Assembly: GCA_963663025.1 (NCBI GenBank)
Contig: OY760073.1
Coordinates: forward strand, 1-64,000
Direction of reading: 5' to 3'
DNA length: 64,000 bases
From: JAGWBF01 sp963663025
GTDB lineage: Bacteria > Chloroflexota > Dehalococcoidia > Lucifugimonadales > JAGWBF01
This document shows, one piece after another, positions 43,142 through 53,847 of this stretch. Made by a program: the position numbers and the translations under genes. The first letter of the stretch is position 1. Each line of letters starts with the position of its first letter. The notes beneath the pieces were generated by a model. The model saw only the letters and a list, made by a program, of their open reading frames with translations. It made no database searches and was not told the origin of the DNA.

Positions 43142-43960
43142 ATGAAAGGAATAGAAGAGGGCAACTCCGACCAGGGTCCAACGCGCAGGATTGCCCTGCT
43201 AATAGAGTACGAAGGCACTAGATACAACGGGTTTCAGCTCCAGGCCAACGCTCCGACGGTCCAGGGCGAGCTGGAAAAGGCCTTGAAGGCTTTAACAAGC
43301 GAAGATATCAGGGTCAGAGGCGCCAGTCGCACCGATGCGGGCGCCCATGCCAGGGGACAGGTGGTCGATTTCGCAACGTGTGCCGGCTATCCGGTGGACA
43401 CCTTTGTGAAGGCCCTGAACTGGCATCTACCCGAAGATATAAAGATCAGAGGAGGACGCGAGACACCATTCAGCTTCCATGCAAGGAAGAGCGCGGTTGC
43501 CCGGATGTACCGCTACACGCTGCTAAACAGCCCGTGGCCGTCCCCGTTGCTCCGCACCACTACCTGCTGGGTGCGCTATCCGTTGAACATCGCCGATATG
43601 CAAGAAGCTGCCTCCAGCCTGGAAGGGGAGCACGACTTTTCGGCACTCACGACAACCCTCCCAGTCGGAAGGTCCCCTGTCAGGAAAGTTAACAGATGGA
43701 CGGTGCGCAAAGAAGGCGGCCTTGTCCACATCGATGCCGAAGCCAACGGGTTCCTGCCGTACCAGATACGGCGCACCAACGGCCTGCTGGCGGACATAGG
43801 GCTGGGGAAGGCCCCCATAGAAGCGATGGAGGCAGCACTGAGCGGGGAAACAAAGGTGATGGAGCAGCGCTCCTCCCTACCAGCCAGGGGCCTATGCCTC
43901 ATGCATGTGAAATACGAAGAATGCCTCTTCTGCAATAAGGACACCTATGAAACGCAATAA
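43142..43960 (+). CDS. truA: tRNA pseudouridine synthase A
   Basis: TruA makes pseudouridine at positions 38-40 of tRNA anticodon arms. The 272-residue product has the catalytic motif SRTDAGAHA with D65, and the LLIEYEGTRYNGFQ opening strand. It overlaps the rplM start by 14 bases, the common rplQ-truA-rplM-rpsI arrangement. Confidence 0.95.
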   Translation: MKGIEEGNSDQGPTRRIALLIEYEGTRYNGFQLQANAPTVQGELEKALKALTSEDIRVRGASRTDAGAHARGQVVDFATCAGYPVDTFVKALNWHLPEDIKIRGGRETPFSFHARKSAVARMYRYTLLNSPWPSPLLRTTTCWVRYPLNIADMQEAASSLEGEHDFSALTTTLPVGRSPVRKVNRWTVRKEGGLVHIDAEANGFLPYQIRRTNGLLADIGLGKAPIEAMEAALSGETKVMEQRSSLPARGLCLMHVKYEECLFCNKDTYETQ

Positions 43961-44393
43961 GTCATTCATGGCCAAACCCTCGGACATCGACCCCCAGTGG
44001 CACTTGGTGGATGCCACAGGGCAGACCTTGGGCAGGCTCGCTACGCGGATATCCCGAGCCCTCCAGGGCAAGGACAAGCCTACCTACACCCCCCATATGC
44101 TCACCGGCGACTATGTGATTGTGGTCAATGCTTCAAAGGTGCGAGTCACAGGCCGCAAGACGACCCAGAAGACTTACTACAAGCACAGCGGGTACGTGGG
44201 CAACCTGAAGACCTATCTGCTAAAGGACTTGCTGGAGACCCATCCGGAGAGGGTGATCCAGCTGGCCGTCAAGGGCATGCTGCCCAAGACCAACCGGGGG
44301 AGGGAGATGCTGGGGCGTCTCCGCGTTTATAAGGGTGAGTCCCATCCCCATGAAGCCCAGCAGCCGGTAGAAGGCAAGCTGGTAGTCACCTAG
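43947..44393 (+). CDS. rplM: 50S ribosomal protein L13
   Basis: L13 is an early assembly protein. The 148-residue product has the WHLVDATGQTLGRLATRIS segment, KTYYKHSGYVGN and the C-terminal RGREMLGRLRVYKGESHPHEAQQP. An internal ATG at codon 8 is an alternative start. Confidence 0.95.
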   Translation: MKRNKSFMAKPSDIDPQWHLVDATGQTLGRLATRISRALQGKDKPTYTPHMLTGDYVIVVNASKVRVTGRKTTQKTYYKHSGYVGNLKTYLLKDLLETHPERVIQLAVKGMLPKTNRGREMLGRLRVYKGESHPHEAQQPVEGKLVVT

Positions 44394-44429
44394 ATTGTCC
44401 AAGGCCCAATAGGATAGGGAGGTAAGCTA

Positions 44430-44861
44430 GTGGTCCAAGAGAGCGCTAGGGAAAGGTACTACTACGGGACAGGCAAGCGTAAGACGGCCATCGCCAAGGT
44501 ACGCTTGTACGTAGCTGCAGGCGGGGGCGCCACGTCCACGGCTGCTCAGTACCAAATCAACAGCAAGCCCCTGGACGAGTACTTCCCGTGGACGTCATGG
44601 CAGAACAGCGTACAGGAACCCCTGAGGGTCACCGGCAACGTTGGCAAGTTCAACGTGGTCGCAAGGGTGCTGGGTGGAGGCATCTCCGCCCAAGCCGACG
44701 CTGTCCGTCACGGCATCTCCAGAGCACTGGTGGTGTATGACGAGACCCAAAAGCCGGTCCTTCGCAAGAACGGGCTTCTGACCCGGGACGCGCGCATCAA
44801 GGAAAGCAAGAAGTACGGCCTCAAGCGCGCCCGCAGGGCTCCCCAGTACACCAAGCGCTAG
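44430..44861 (+). CDS. rpsI: 30S ribosomal protein S9
   Basis: S9 contacts the P-site tRNA with its C-terminal arginine tail. The 143-residue product has YYGTGKRKTAIAKVRL and ends with KYGLKRARRAPQYTKR. The start is GTG with GGGAGGT 7 bases upstream. It is the last gene of the superlocus and converges on the isomerase operon. Confidence 0.96.
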   Translation: MVQESARERYYYGTGKRKTAIAKVRLYVAAGGGATSTAAQYQINSKPLDEYFPWTSWQNSVQEPLRVTGNVGKFNVVARVLGGGISAQADAVRHGISRALVVYDETQKPVLRKNGLLTRDARIKESKKYGLKRARRAPQYTKR

Positions 44862-44896
44862 TCAGCGCAGAGCCCGGTCACCTACAACCCCGATCC

Positions 44897-44913
44897 CAGC
44901 CTTAGTAAGGCTG
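44897..44913. terminator. Small hairpin at the convergent rpsI/isomerase junction
   Basis: A 7-base stem CAGCCTT / AAGGCTG with a 3-base loop covers the stop codon of the minus-strand isomerase gene. There is no clear U-tract on either strand, so terminator function is uncertain. Confidence 0.35.
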
Positions 44914-45972
44914 TCCCATCCGTTCCCTGATGTAGGCGATGGGATTCACGGGCGATGGGTCCACCCTCTGCAAGATCGCCAGATAGTAGCTGGTGTAGTC
45001 CCCGATCAGCGTCGTCGTGAGCATCTGGGTCAAGGGACTGCCAGCGACACCGCGAATGGTGTGATGGGGTATAGAGTCCCGGTCCAGGAGCTCCCTGGTA
45101 ACCTCGTACCGCCTAGCCATGGGCGGCGATATGTCGTAGGGCTCCAGCAGCAACGCCGTCGTCATCTCCCTCACCGCTTCGGGCAGCGATAGTCCCACTA
45201 CCGCGTTATGGTGTGCTTCGGGCAGGGACTCGAAGAAGGCGGGCACCTTGGAGTTCTCGTTGAACTGGGTCTTCCACCGTCGGGACACGCCCGAGTATAT
45301 GCCGGAGCCATAGACCACTATCAGGCGGTTGAGCAGGGCTTGGGCCAGTTGCTTGGCCGGGTTGTCCGACGTGGGGACATCCTCGATAAGGGTGGGCAGC
45401 AGGGAGTCCACGGCAGCGAAAGCATCTTCGAAGCCGATGCTCTCCGCATCCATCAGCCCCAGCTTGGCCAGCAGAACGGCAGGCACGATAAAGCTGTACC
45501 CCAGGGCGCTCCTCGGCTCTCCCTGGTAGTCGATCTGGAAGAATGGAAGGGAGCGGGCCTGGGCTTCCCTGGCCAGGGCGCCTCCGCTGGAGACGGCGAT
45601 TATGGGCGCTCCTTGGGATGATGCCTGCTTGAAGGTGGCCAGGGTCTCCTCGGTGTTGCCCGAGTAGCTGCAGGAGAGGACCAGCGTGTCCATGTCCAGG
45701 GCGTAGGGTATCCGGTAACCGCGGACGACGATGATGGGGACCGCGGGCGAGGTGGAAGCCAGGTCCGCCAGGAGGTCGCCCCCTATGGCCGAGCCGCCCA
45801 TCCCGGCGACCAGCACCTGTTTGCAGCCTCCCACATCCAGGGATAGTGGGAATTCCGAAGCTTCCCGCCAAGCCCGCCGGCACTGGTCGGGAAAATCCAG
45901 CAAGCGGTGGCGAAGACCCGATGAGTCGATCCTGGCGTACAGGTCCTGGTTGTCGAGGGCGCCGAGCATCAT
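44902..45972 (-). CDS. SIS-domain bifunctional phosphoglucose/phosphomannose isomerase-like protein
   Basis: The enzyme family interconverts glucose-6-P or mannose-6-P with fructose-6-P. The 356-residue product has two SIS domains with GMGGSAIGGDL near residue 58, SYSGNTEETL near 102, and the FNENSK segment and histidine (EAHHNAVVG) typical of bifunctional PGI/PMI enzymes. Two adjacent ATGs (45972 and 45969) follow a GGAGGG site. It is last in the operon, next to a phosphohexomutase gene, so the two likely feed sugar phosphates into glycolysis or cell-envelope sugars. Confidence 0.85.
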   Translation of the reverse strand: MMLGALDNQDLYARIDSSGLRHRLLDFPDQCRRAWREASEFPLSLDVGGCKQVLVAGMGGSAIGGDLLADLASTSPAVPIIVVRGYRIPYALDMDTLVLSCSYSGNTEETLATFKQASSQGAPIIAVSSGGALAREAQARSLPFFQIDYQGEPRSALGYSFIVPAVLLAKLGLMDAESIGFEDAFAAVDSLLPTLIEDVPTSDNPAKQLAQALLNRLIVVYGSGIYSGVSRRWKTQFNENSKVPAFFESLPEAHHNAVVGLSLPEAVREMTTALLLEPYDISPPMARRYEVTRELLDRDSIPHHTIRGVAGSPLTQMLTTTLIGDYTSYYLAILQRVDPSPVNPIAYIRERMGQPY

Positions 45973-46018
45973 CCTTAGACCCTCCTAGCGTGCCCGTATT
46001 GGCCGTTCCGGCTGCCCG

Positions 46019-47458
46019 TTAGACCCCCAAATGGGCCCCGGCATCATCAAGCATGTCCTTGACCTGGTCGGGGCTTCCGGCCTCGGCGTAGATGCGAAGC
46101 AGGGGCTCGGTACCTGAGAATCTTACAGCCAACCAAGCCCCACCGGCCAGCAGAAACCGGCGCCCATCCAGAAAATCTGAAGAAACGACGGGAGTGCCTC
46201 CCAGGAGGGTCCATTTCGCCCCTTCCAGCTCGGCTTGTATCTCAGGTCGGCGTTCGGGAGCGAAGGTGACGTCCCTCCGCTGGTAGTGGTGCTCTCCCAC
46301 CCTACGGTATAGCTTTTGCAGTAGCTGGGAGGGCGACTGACCGGTCGTGGCCATGTATTCCAGGAACAGGAGACCGCTAAGCACACCGTCCCGCTCGGGG
46401 ATGTGTCCCCTGTACCCGTATCCGCCGCTCTCCTCTCCGCCCATCAGGGCATCTTCACGGATCATGGCAGTCCCGATGTCCTTGAATCCGACGGGGGTCT
46501 CGATGACGGGCACTCCGTACCGCTCCCCCAGCTTGTCAATCATGGTCGTGGAGGTGAGGGACCTGACCAGAGGGCCCCTCTGTTCCTTCCACTCCAGCAG
46601 GTAGTAGGCGATGAGGGCGAAGGCTTGAAGCGTGGAGAGACATACGCCATTCTCGTCCACTACACCCAGGCGGTCGGCATCCCCGTCCAGGGCTATTCCG
46701 ACGCTGGCCCCCTGCTCGACCACTGCCTGGGACAGCTGGGTCAGGTTGGCCGCAATGGGTTCGGGCTGCCGTATTCCCGGGAAGGCCGGGTTGACCTCGC
46801 CATGAATCTCCATAACCCTGGTGGCGTCATCCCCGGCGCCGTCTTCGGCAAGAAGCTGGGCCAGGTAGCCGGCCCCCGCCCCGTACATAGAGTCCACAAC
46901 CACGCTCAGGCCTGATTGGCGTATCAGCTCCAGGTCAACCAGTCTTCCCATCTGCGCCCGGTAGGCTGGGCCGGGGACCATTGTCTGGATGAGGCCGGAG
47001 ATACGAGCCTCTTCCAGGGGCATAGAGGAAACGCCTTTCACTTCCGCCGCAGCGATCTCCTCTTCCAGTCGGGCTATGACCTCCGGTGAGGCGCTGCCTG
47101 CGTAGCTAGGTTTGTACTTCAGGCCGTTCCATGCAGCCGGGTTGTGGCTTGCGGTGATGACGCAAGCGCCGGCTGCGCTGTGCTGCAGGATGCTGTAGCT
47201 GACGGCGGGCGTGGGCGCTGGCTCCGCCGACAGGAATGTGCGGATGCCATTGCCCGCCATCACTTCAGCTACCCGTTCCGCAAACTCCCTGGAGGCGAAT
47301 CGGGTGTCGTAACCCACAACCAAACCCTGGCGAGCGGTTCCTTCTTTTAGCAGATAGGATGCGACGCCCTGGGCGCAAAGGGCGACATTGCCGAAAGTGA
47401 ACTCGTCGGCGATGATCGCCCGCCAGCCATCGGTGCCGAATCGTATGCTCCCGGCCAT
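46019..47458 (-). CDS. Phosphoglucomutase/phosphomannomutase
   Basis: This alpha-D-phosphohexomutase is 479 residues. It has the phosphoserine loop TASHNP with S104, the magnesium loop DGDADR near residue 257, the sugar-binding GGEESGGYGYRGHIPERDG segment, and the C-terminal RFSGTEPLLRIYAE phosphate-binding loop. Whether glucose, mannose or glucosamine phosphate is the main substrate cannot be told. It follows metK by 47 bases in the same direction. Confidence 0.9.
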   Translation of the reverse strand: MAGSIRFGTDGWRAIIADEFTFGNVALCAQGVASYLLKEGTARQGLVVGYDTRFASREFAERVAEVMAGNGIRTFLSAEPAPTPAVSYSILQHSAAGACVITASHNPAAWNGLKYKPSYAGSASPEVIARLEEEIAAAEVKGVSSMPLEEARISGLIQTMVPGPAYRAQMGRLVDLELIRQSGLSVVVDSMYGAGAGYLAQLLAEDGAGDDATRVMEIHGEVNPAFPGIRQPEPIAANLTQLSQAVVEQGASVGIALDGDADRLGVVDENGVCLSTLQAFALIAYYLLEWKEQRGPLVRSLTSTTMIDKLGERYGVPVIETPVGFKDIGTAMIREDALMGGEESGGYGYRGHIPERDGVLSGLLFLEYMATTGQSPSQLLQKLYRRVGEHHYQRRDVTFAPERRPEIQAELEGAKWTLLGGTPVVSSDFLDGRRFLLAGGAWLAVRFSGTEPLLRIYAEAGSPDQVKDMLDDAGAHLGV

Positions 47459-47505
47459 GCCGCCCTTTCGGAAACAGGATATTTCGGGGCTGTCCCGGAC
47501 CGAGT

Positions 47506-48732
47506 CTAGCTTCTGAGGCCCGCTTCTGCCCGGAGGAAATCAGCCTTGTCCGTACGTTCCCACGTGAGGTCAAGGTCGTCCCTGCCGAAGTGGCCGTACG
47601 CAGCTACCTGCTTGTAGCCGGGCCTCCTCAAACGCAGGTCCTCGATGATAGCCCCGGGACGCAGGTCAAAATGCTTAGAAGCCAGGTCCTGAATCACCTG
47701 GTCATCAACCTTGCTCGTTCCAAAGGTCTCCACGCTGACGGAGATGGGGTTGGCCTTGCCGATCGCGTAGGAGACCTGGATCTCCGCGCGGTCCGCAAGT
47801 CCTGCGGCCACCAGGTTCTTTGCAACGTACCTGGCGGCATAGGCGGCGGAACGGTCCACCTTCGTCGGGTCTTTGCCTGAGAAAGCCCCTCCTCCGTGCC
47901 TGGCTATCCCGCCGTAAGTATCCACCAGAATTTTCCGGCCCGTCAATCCGGTGTCCCCCATGGGCCCCCCTATTACGAAACGGCCGCTGGGGTTGATGTA
48001 AAACAGGGTCCGGTCATCCAGAAGCTCTGCTGGAATGACATCCTTGATCAGAAGATTGATAAGGTCCTGGGTCATCTTGTCGTTGTCCACGTCGGGATCG
48101 TGCTGGGCGCTGATGATGACCGTATGCACCCGTTTGGGCACACCGTAGGCGTACTCAACGGTGACCTGGGACTTGCCGTCGGGCCTCAGGTAGGGAAGCA
48201 CCCCTTCCTTGCGCAGGGCTGCCAGCTTCAGGCACAGCTTGTGGGACAAGCTCATCGTCAGGGGCATCAGCTCCGGGGTCTCGTTGCACGCAAAGCCCAC
48301 CATCATGCCCTGGTCGCCGGCGCCGATCTGGTCCAAGTCTTCCCTGTTGCTGGAGTTGGAACCCCTGTGCCTCAGCTCCAGAGACTGGCTCACGCCTGCG
48401 CTTATGTCCTTGGACTGCTCCTGTATGGAAGCGACCACGCCGCAGCTCTTGTAATCAATGCCGAATTCTGCGTCGGTGTATCCGGCCTGCTTCAGCGTGT
48501 CTCGCACTATGAGGGGCACATCGACGTAGGTGTCCGTGGTAACCTCTCCCATCACAACCACTAGCCCGTTGGTTACGCAGGCTTCGCAGGCTACGCGTCC
48601 TTCGGGGTCCCCCGCCAGTACCGCATCCAGCACAGCATCGGAGATCTGGTCGCACAGCTTATCCGGGTGTCCCTCGGTTACCGACTCCGAGGTCAGAAGG
48701 TAGGATGGTAGGTCCATAAAGGTAGATGCCAT
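47506..48732 (-). CDS. metK: S-adenosylmethionine synthetase
   Basis: MetK makes SAM from methionine and ATP. The 408-residue product has SESVTEGHPDKLCDQISDAVLD, the GAGDQGMMVGFAC hexapeptide-type loop and the GGGAFSGKDPTKVDRSAAY segment. A strong GGAGGA lies about 9 bases before the ATG. In this operon it sits directly after ahcY, so SAM synthesis and SAH removal are coupled, and both lie downstream of the SAM riboswitch at 53531-53656. Confidence 0.97.
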   Translation of the reverse strand: MASTFMDLPSYLLTSESVTEGHPDKLCDQISDAVLDAVLAGDPEGRVACEACVTNGLVVVMGEVTTDTYVDVPLIVRDTLKQAGYTDAEFGIDYKSCGVVASIQEQSKDISAGVSQSLELRHRGSNSSNREDLDQIGAGDQGMMVGFACNETPELMPLTMSLSHKLCLKLAALRKEGVLPYLRPDGKSQVTVEYAYGVPKRVHTVIISAQHDPDVDNDKMTQDLINLLIKDVIPAELLDDRTLFYINPSGRFVIGGPMGDTGLTGRKILVDTYGGIARHGGGAFSGKDPTKVDRSAAYAARYVAKNLVAAGLADRAEIQVSYAIGKANPISVSVETFGTSKVDDQVIQDLASKHFDLRPGAIIEDLRLRRPGYKQVAAYGHFGRDDLDLTWERTDKADFLRAEAGLRS

Positions 48733-48752
48733 TTTGGTTATCCTCCTCGTTT

Positions 48753-50024
48753 CTAGGTTCCCTGGTCCCAGCTGTCCAGGTATTTCTTTTGTTCGGCAGT
48801 GAGAGAATCTATCTCGATGCCCATCGACTTTAGCTTTAGCCGGCCCACTTCATCGTCGGTTTCCCGGGGCACCGGGTAAACGCCCGGCGACAGGGAACCC
48901 TTCTTGGCTACCAGCATCTCTACGCTGAGGGCTTGGTTGGCGAAGCTCATGTCCATAACCGCCGACGGGTGTCCCTCGGCGGCCGACAGGTTGATCAGCC
49001 GCCCATCGGCCAGCAGGAAGATGTTCCTCCCGTCCCTGGTTTCGAACCGCTCCACGAATGGCCGGGCCTCCTGCCTGGAAACGGACATAGCCTCCAAGGC
49101 GGGGATGTCTATCTCCACGTTGAAGTGACCGCTGTTGGCCAGGATTGCCCCATCGGGCATAACGTCCAGGTGCTGTTGTCCAATGGCCTTGAACCCGCCG
49201 GTCACGGTGATGAACACCTCTCCCGTCCTGGCCGCCTCCACGCTGGGAGCCACCGCAAAGCCGTCCATAACGGCCTCCAGGGCCCGGATGGGGTTGACCT
49301 CCACCACCGCAACGTTAGAGCCCATGCCGCGGGCACGCATGGCTACGCCTCGACCGCACCAGCCGTAACCGAACACGACGACCTTGCGTCCCGCCCACAG
49401 GATGTTGGTGGCCCGGGTGATGCCATCCAGGGTGCTCTGGCCGGTGCCGTACCGGTTGTCGAAGAAGTGCTTGGTGTCGGCTTCGTTGACGGCAACGATG
49501 GGGTACTTTAGCTTCCCCTCCTTGGCCATCGCCTCCAGCCGTATGACGCCCGTGGTGGTCTCCTCGGTCCCCCCGATGATGTTGCCCATCAGCTCCTGGC
49601 GCTCGGTGTGCAGGGTGGTGACCAGGTCTGCGCCATCATCCAGGGTTACCTGGGGCTCCTTGTCCAGGGCGGCGTGGATGTGCTTGTAGTAGGTCTCGTT
49701 GTCCTCTCCCTTGATGGAGTAGGTGGGTATGCCGTACTTCTCCACCAGGGCGGCTGCTACGTCGTCCTGGGTGCTCAGGGGGTTGCTGGCGCACAGTGTA
49801 ACGTCCGCCCCGCCGTTCTTCAGCGCAAGGGCGAGGTTGGCTGTCTCCACGGTGACGTGCAGACACGCCGCCAGCTTTGCCCCTTCCAGGGGGCGTTCCT
49901 TCTTGAACCGGTCGCTTATGAGCTTGGTCACAGGCATCTCTCGATCTGCCCACTCGATGCGGGCTACCCCCGCCTGCGCCAAGCCTGGATCCTTAATGTG
50001 GCCGCGCTCTCCTAACTCGCTCAA
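48753..50024 (-). CDS. ahcY: Adenosylhomocysteinase
   Basis: AhcY splits S-adenosylhomocysteine into homocysteine and adenosine with bound NAD. The 423-residue product has the CLHVTVETANLA region, the NRYGTGQSTLDGI substrate segment, and the NAD loop GYGWCGRGVA. I chose the TTG at 50024 because AGGAG lies just upstream; a frame from 50054 has no such site and adds residues not typical of the family. It lies between the PfkB kinase and metK genes. Confidence 0.95.
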   Translation of the reverse strand: MSELGERGHIKDPGLAQAGVARIEWADREMPVTKLISDRFKKERPLEGAKLAACLHVTVETANLALALKNGGADVTLCASNPLSTQDDVAAALVEKYGIPTYSIKGEDNETYYKHIHAALDKEPQVTLDDGADLVTTLHTERQELMGNIIGGTEETTTGVIRLEAMAKEGKLKYPIVAVNEADTKHFFDNRYGTGQSTLDGITRATNILWAGRKVVVFGYGWCGRGVAMRARGMGSNVAVVEVNPIRALEAVMDGFAVAPSVEAARTGEVFITVTGGFKAIGQQHLDVMPDGAILANSGHFNVEIDIPALEAMSVSRQEARPFVERFETRDGRNIFLLADGRLINLSAAEGHPSAVMDMSFANQALSVEMLVAKKGSLSPGVYPVPRETDDEVGRLKLKSMGIEIDSLTAEQKKYLDSWDQGT

Positions 50025-50073
50025 CCATCTCCTTTCTGTTCTGTCTGGGCGCAATCGCCGCTAGAAAAATTAC

Positions 50074-51045
50074 TCATCCGAAGATGACTCCCTCCCGCCA
50101 CGCCAACACTTCCGTTTCTTCCAATGAATCGAAACGGGTCATGTCGCTCAAAGCCCGAAACCGGGCTGTCGTTTCCGCCCGGTTCAGCTTGTGCAGTCGA
50201 TCTACGCTGAAGTCCTCCACTGCGAAGGACCCCATCACCGAGCCCAAAATGCTGGCCCTGCGAAAGCCACGGTCGCTCAGGTCGTTGCTGTAGGCCAGAT
50301 AACCCATGAATCCCCCGGCAAAGGAGTCGCCCGCCCCCGTCGGGTCTACGACGGACTCCACGGGGAATGCCGGGGCAGCGAACACCGAATCCCGGGTGAA
50401 CTGGACGACCCCGTGCTCTCCTCGCTTAATCACCGCCATGCGGGGTCCCAGGGACAACAGGTAGTGAGCAGCCTTCAACACGCTATTTCCTGCTATGTGC
50501 GGGCCAGCGAACATTCGCACTTCGGTCTCGTCCATGAAGACCACATCCACGCGCTTGATAACCTCGGCCAGGGCTTCCGGCTTGCTGTCGATCCACAGGT
50601 TCATCGTATCGATGGCCACCAGCTTGGGACGCTCTTCCATCTGCTCCAGCACGTTCAGTTGGAGCTCCGGGTCTATGTTGGCCAGGAACAGGTAGGGCTG
50701 CTGCCGGTGATTGCTGTCCAGATCCGGCTGGAAGTCCACGAAGACGTTCAACTGGGTGTCCAGGGTGGTGCGTCTGTTCAGGTCGTCCATGTGGTACTCG
50801 GCAGACCACCTGAAGGTCTTTCCGGGCAGGGTTGTTAAGCCGGACAGGTCCAGCTGGTGGTGCCGCAGGAGGGTCAGATGGTCCTCCTTGAAGTCCTCCC
50901 CCACTACGGCGACCAGGTGCACCTGGGAAAACCTCCCCGCGGATACGGAGAAGTAGGTGGCGGACCCGCCCAGGGAATCCTCCCGGCGGCCTGCCGGTGT
51001 TATAACACTGTCATATGCAACGGAACCCACTACCAGAATCGACAT
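50074..51045 (-). CDS. PfkB-family carbohydrate/nucleoside kinase
   Basis: This 323-residue ribokinase-like enzyme has an N-terminal LGGSATYFS substrate motif and the C-terminal catalytic signature DPTGAGDSFAGGF near residue 255, with the base aspartate in GAGD. The substrate is not evident from sequence. Lying between mtnA/mtnP/rhodanese and ahcY, a role in removing adenosine from SAH (adenosine kinase) is attractive. A methylthioribose kinase is less needed because mtnP is present. Confidence 0.85.
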   Translation of the reverse strand: MSILVVGSVAYDSVITPAGRREDSLGGSATYFSVSAGRFSQVHLVAVVGEDFKEDHLTLLRHHQLDLSGLTTLPGKTFRWSAEYHMDDLNRRTTLDTQLNVFVDFQPDLDSNHRQQPYLFLANIDPELQLNVLEQMEERPKLVAIDTMNLWIDSKPEALAEVIKRVDVVFMDETEVRMFAGPHIAGNSVLKAAHYLLSLGPRMAVIKRGEHGVVQFTRDSVFAAPAFPVESVVDPTGAGDSFAGGFMGYLAYSNDLSDRGFRRASILGSVMGSFAVEDFSVDRLHKLNRAETTARFRALSDMTRFDSLEETEVLAWREGVIFG

Positions 51046-51096
51046 CCCTAGCCGCTACCTCCATTCTTCAAGAGACATGGGCGCTTGGGAAAACAG

Positions 51097-51456
51097 CTAA
51101 GGGTCGTCCCCGTAGCTGGTGGCGTTGCCTGCCTCGATCCAGGACGGCGTACCGTCCTCGATGTTGAACAGGTTCTCCGGGGAGTAGCCCATGGATGCAG
51201 CCATCTCGCAGGCCAGGCCGCTGCGCACACCCGCCGCGCAGATGAAGAACAGCTTCTTGTCCGTGGGAAGCTCGTCCATCCGTCCAAGCAGATCGTCGAT
51301 GGGGATGTGCATAGCCCCGCTGGCGTGGCCCGACACCCACTCATCATCCCGGCGGACATCTACGATGGCCGCCTCTGCTCCGGACTCCTCAACCAACCTC
51401 GCCGCCTCGTTGGAATCCACCCTGTAGAAGGGTTCTCCCGGGTCTTGTCTGGGCAT
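51097..51456 (-). CDS. Single-domain rhodanese-like protein
   Basis: This 119-residue sulfurtransferase-fold protein has an IVDVRRDDEWVSGH segment and the active-site loop CAAGVRSG with C73. Rhodaneses move sulfane sulfur. GGAGG precedes the ATG at 51456. Its place inside a methionine and SAM-salvage operon suggests a link to sulfur handling, but the acceptor is unknown. Confidence 0.88.
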   Translation of the reverse strand: MPRQDPGEPFYRVDSNEAARLVEESGAEAAIVDVRRDDEWVSGHASGAMHIPIDDLLGRMDELPTDKKLFFICAAGVRSGLACEMAASMGYSPENLFNIEDGTPSWIEAGNATSYGDDP

Positions 51457-51471
51457 TTCGGCCCTCCTTGC

Positions 51472-52324
51472 TTATAGATACTTCTTTACCAGGGCCCCCA
51501 GTCGATCCTTCAGCTCCTGGGGAATCCTGTCAGGGGCGGTGATTATCGTGTCCTTCAGCGTCGATGCGCACGGACATGCCTGATCTAGGGGAATGCGGGT
51601 GACTATGGTCCTTAAGACCTCCTTGGAAACGGAGATGTTCTTCATCAGGTTGGCGACCACCATATCGACGGTTACGACTTCGGTCGCTTCCCGCCAGCAG
51701 TCGTAGTCGGTGACGCAGGCCAGGGCTGAGTAGCACATCTCCGCCTCCCGGGCCAGCTTGGCCTCTGGGAGGGCGGTCATGCCGATGATGTCCGCTCCCC
51801 AGGAGCGGTACACGGTGCATTCTGCCCTGGTGGAGAAGGCAGGCCCTTCCATGACAACCAGGGTGCCGCCCAGGTGGGCCGTAGCCCCGACCTTGAGGGC
51901 GCATTCATATAACGTGCTGTTCAAGGCGGAGCAGAAGGGGTCCGCGAATCCCACGTGGGCTGCTATCCCGTCCTCGAAGAAGGTGTTGTCCCTCAGGCGA
52001 GTGCGGTCGATAAGCTGGTCGGGAACCACCAAGTCCAGCGGCGCCATCTCCTCCTTGAGGCTGCCCACCGCGCTGATAGAGATTAGCCATGCCACGCCGA
52101 GGCTCTTGAGGGCGTAGATGTTGGCCCGCACCGGCAGCTGGGTGGGATTAATGCGATGTCCCCGGCCATGGCGTGATAGAAAGGCGACCTGTCGCCCTTC
52201 CAGGGAGCCTACCATGATGCTGTCGCTGGTCTTGCCGAAGGGCGTGTCCACATCCATCTCCCGGACGTCGGAAAGGCCTTCCATGTGGTACAGGCCGCTG
52301 CCTCCCATGATGCCGATGAGGGGT

Positions 52325-52332
<8 letters not shown>
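51472..52332 (-). CDS. mtnP: S-methyl-5'-thioadenosine phosphorylase
   Basis: MtnP converts methylthioadenosine and phosphate into adenine and methylthioribose-1-P. The GTG at 52332, 5 bases after AGGGAGG, gives 286 residues beginning AEPLIGIMGGSGLY. It has the LSRHGRGH phosphate site, the MEGPAFSTRAE segment and the GMTALPEAKLAREAEMCY region typical of MTAP. The open frame continues upstream to 52656, but that part lies out of frame within mtnA and is proline/arginine-rich noise. It overlaps mtnA by 8 bases. Confidence 0.94.
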
Positions 52333-53401
<1,069 letters not shown>

Positions 53402-53480
53402 TGTAGGCTCTTCCCCCGCATGCCACGTAAGAGGGCACTGGCAGGGGTAATCACGCTTATCATCGATGGGATGTGAAACC

Positions 53481-53510
53481 GAAAATAAAAAGCTTCTCGT
53501 GAGAGAAGCT
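53481..53510 (-). terminator. Intrinsic terminator of the SAM riboswitch
   Basis: On the minus strand an 8-base stem AGCTTCTC / GAGAAGCT with loop TCAC is followed by TTTTATTTTC. It lies 20 bases after the aptamer and about 80 bases before mtnA, as expected for transcription-attenuating S-box leaders. Confidence 0.85.
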
Positions 53511-53530
53511 CATAGATTTCTAAGGCCACC

Positions 53531-53656
53531 CTCATCTTTCCCCGACCATTCGGGGCCGGAATTAGCACCGTGTCACACTACGTTGGGAATCTGGGGTGTA
53601 GCGTTAGGCCGGTTGCTCGGCTTCGCAGGGCCGTTCCCTCAGCCATTCTGGATAAG
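53531..53656 (-). promoter_or_regulatory. SAM-I (S-box) riboswitch aptamer
   Basis: Read on the minus strand, the leader has CTTATCC at the 5' end and GATGAG at the 3' end, which pair as P1 with one G-U. Between them are the diagnostic segments GAGGGAACGGCCCTGCGAAG, GAGCAACC and GGTGCTAATTCC, and the GAAAGATGAG 3' strand. These match the SAM-I consensus order. SAM binding should favour the terminator that follows and switch off mtnA and the seven genes behind it. I see no other riboswitch in the window. Confidence 0.9.
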
Positions 53657-53847
53657 GTGGGTCTACTTATTCGATTGTTTTTCGGCGCAACCGCATCGGT
53701 CAGGCCGGGAGGCCATGATACAGGCAATCGGATATGGTGTCAACCAAAGGCCTTTCGACCCCACCGGCGGCCCGCCTCCCTTCAACATTTCTTGTAGATT
53801 AGAATTGCGTAGTCGTGTAACATCCCTCCGATATTTGAGCAGCAGGC

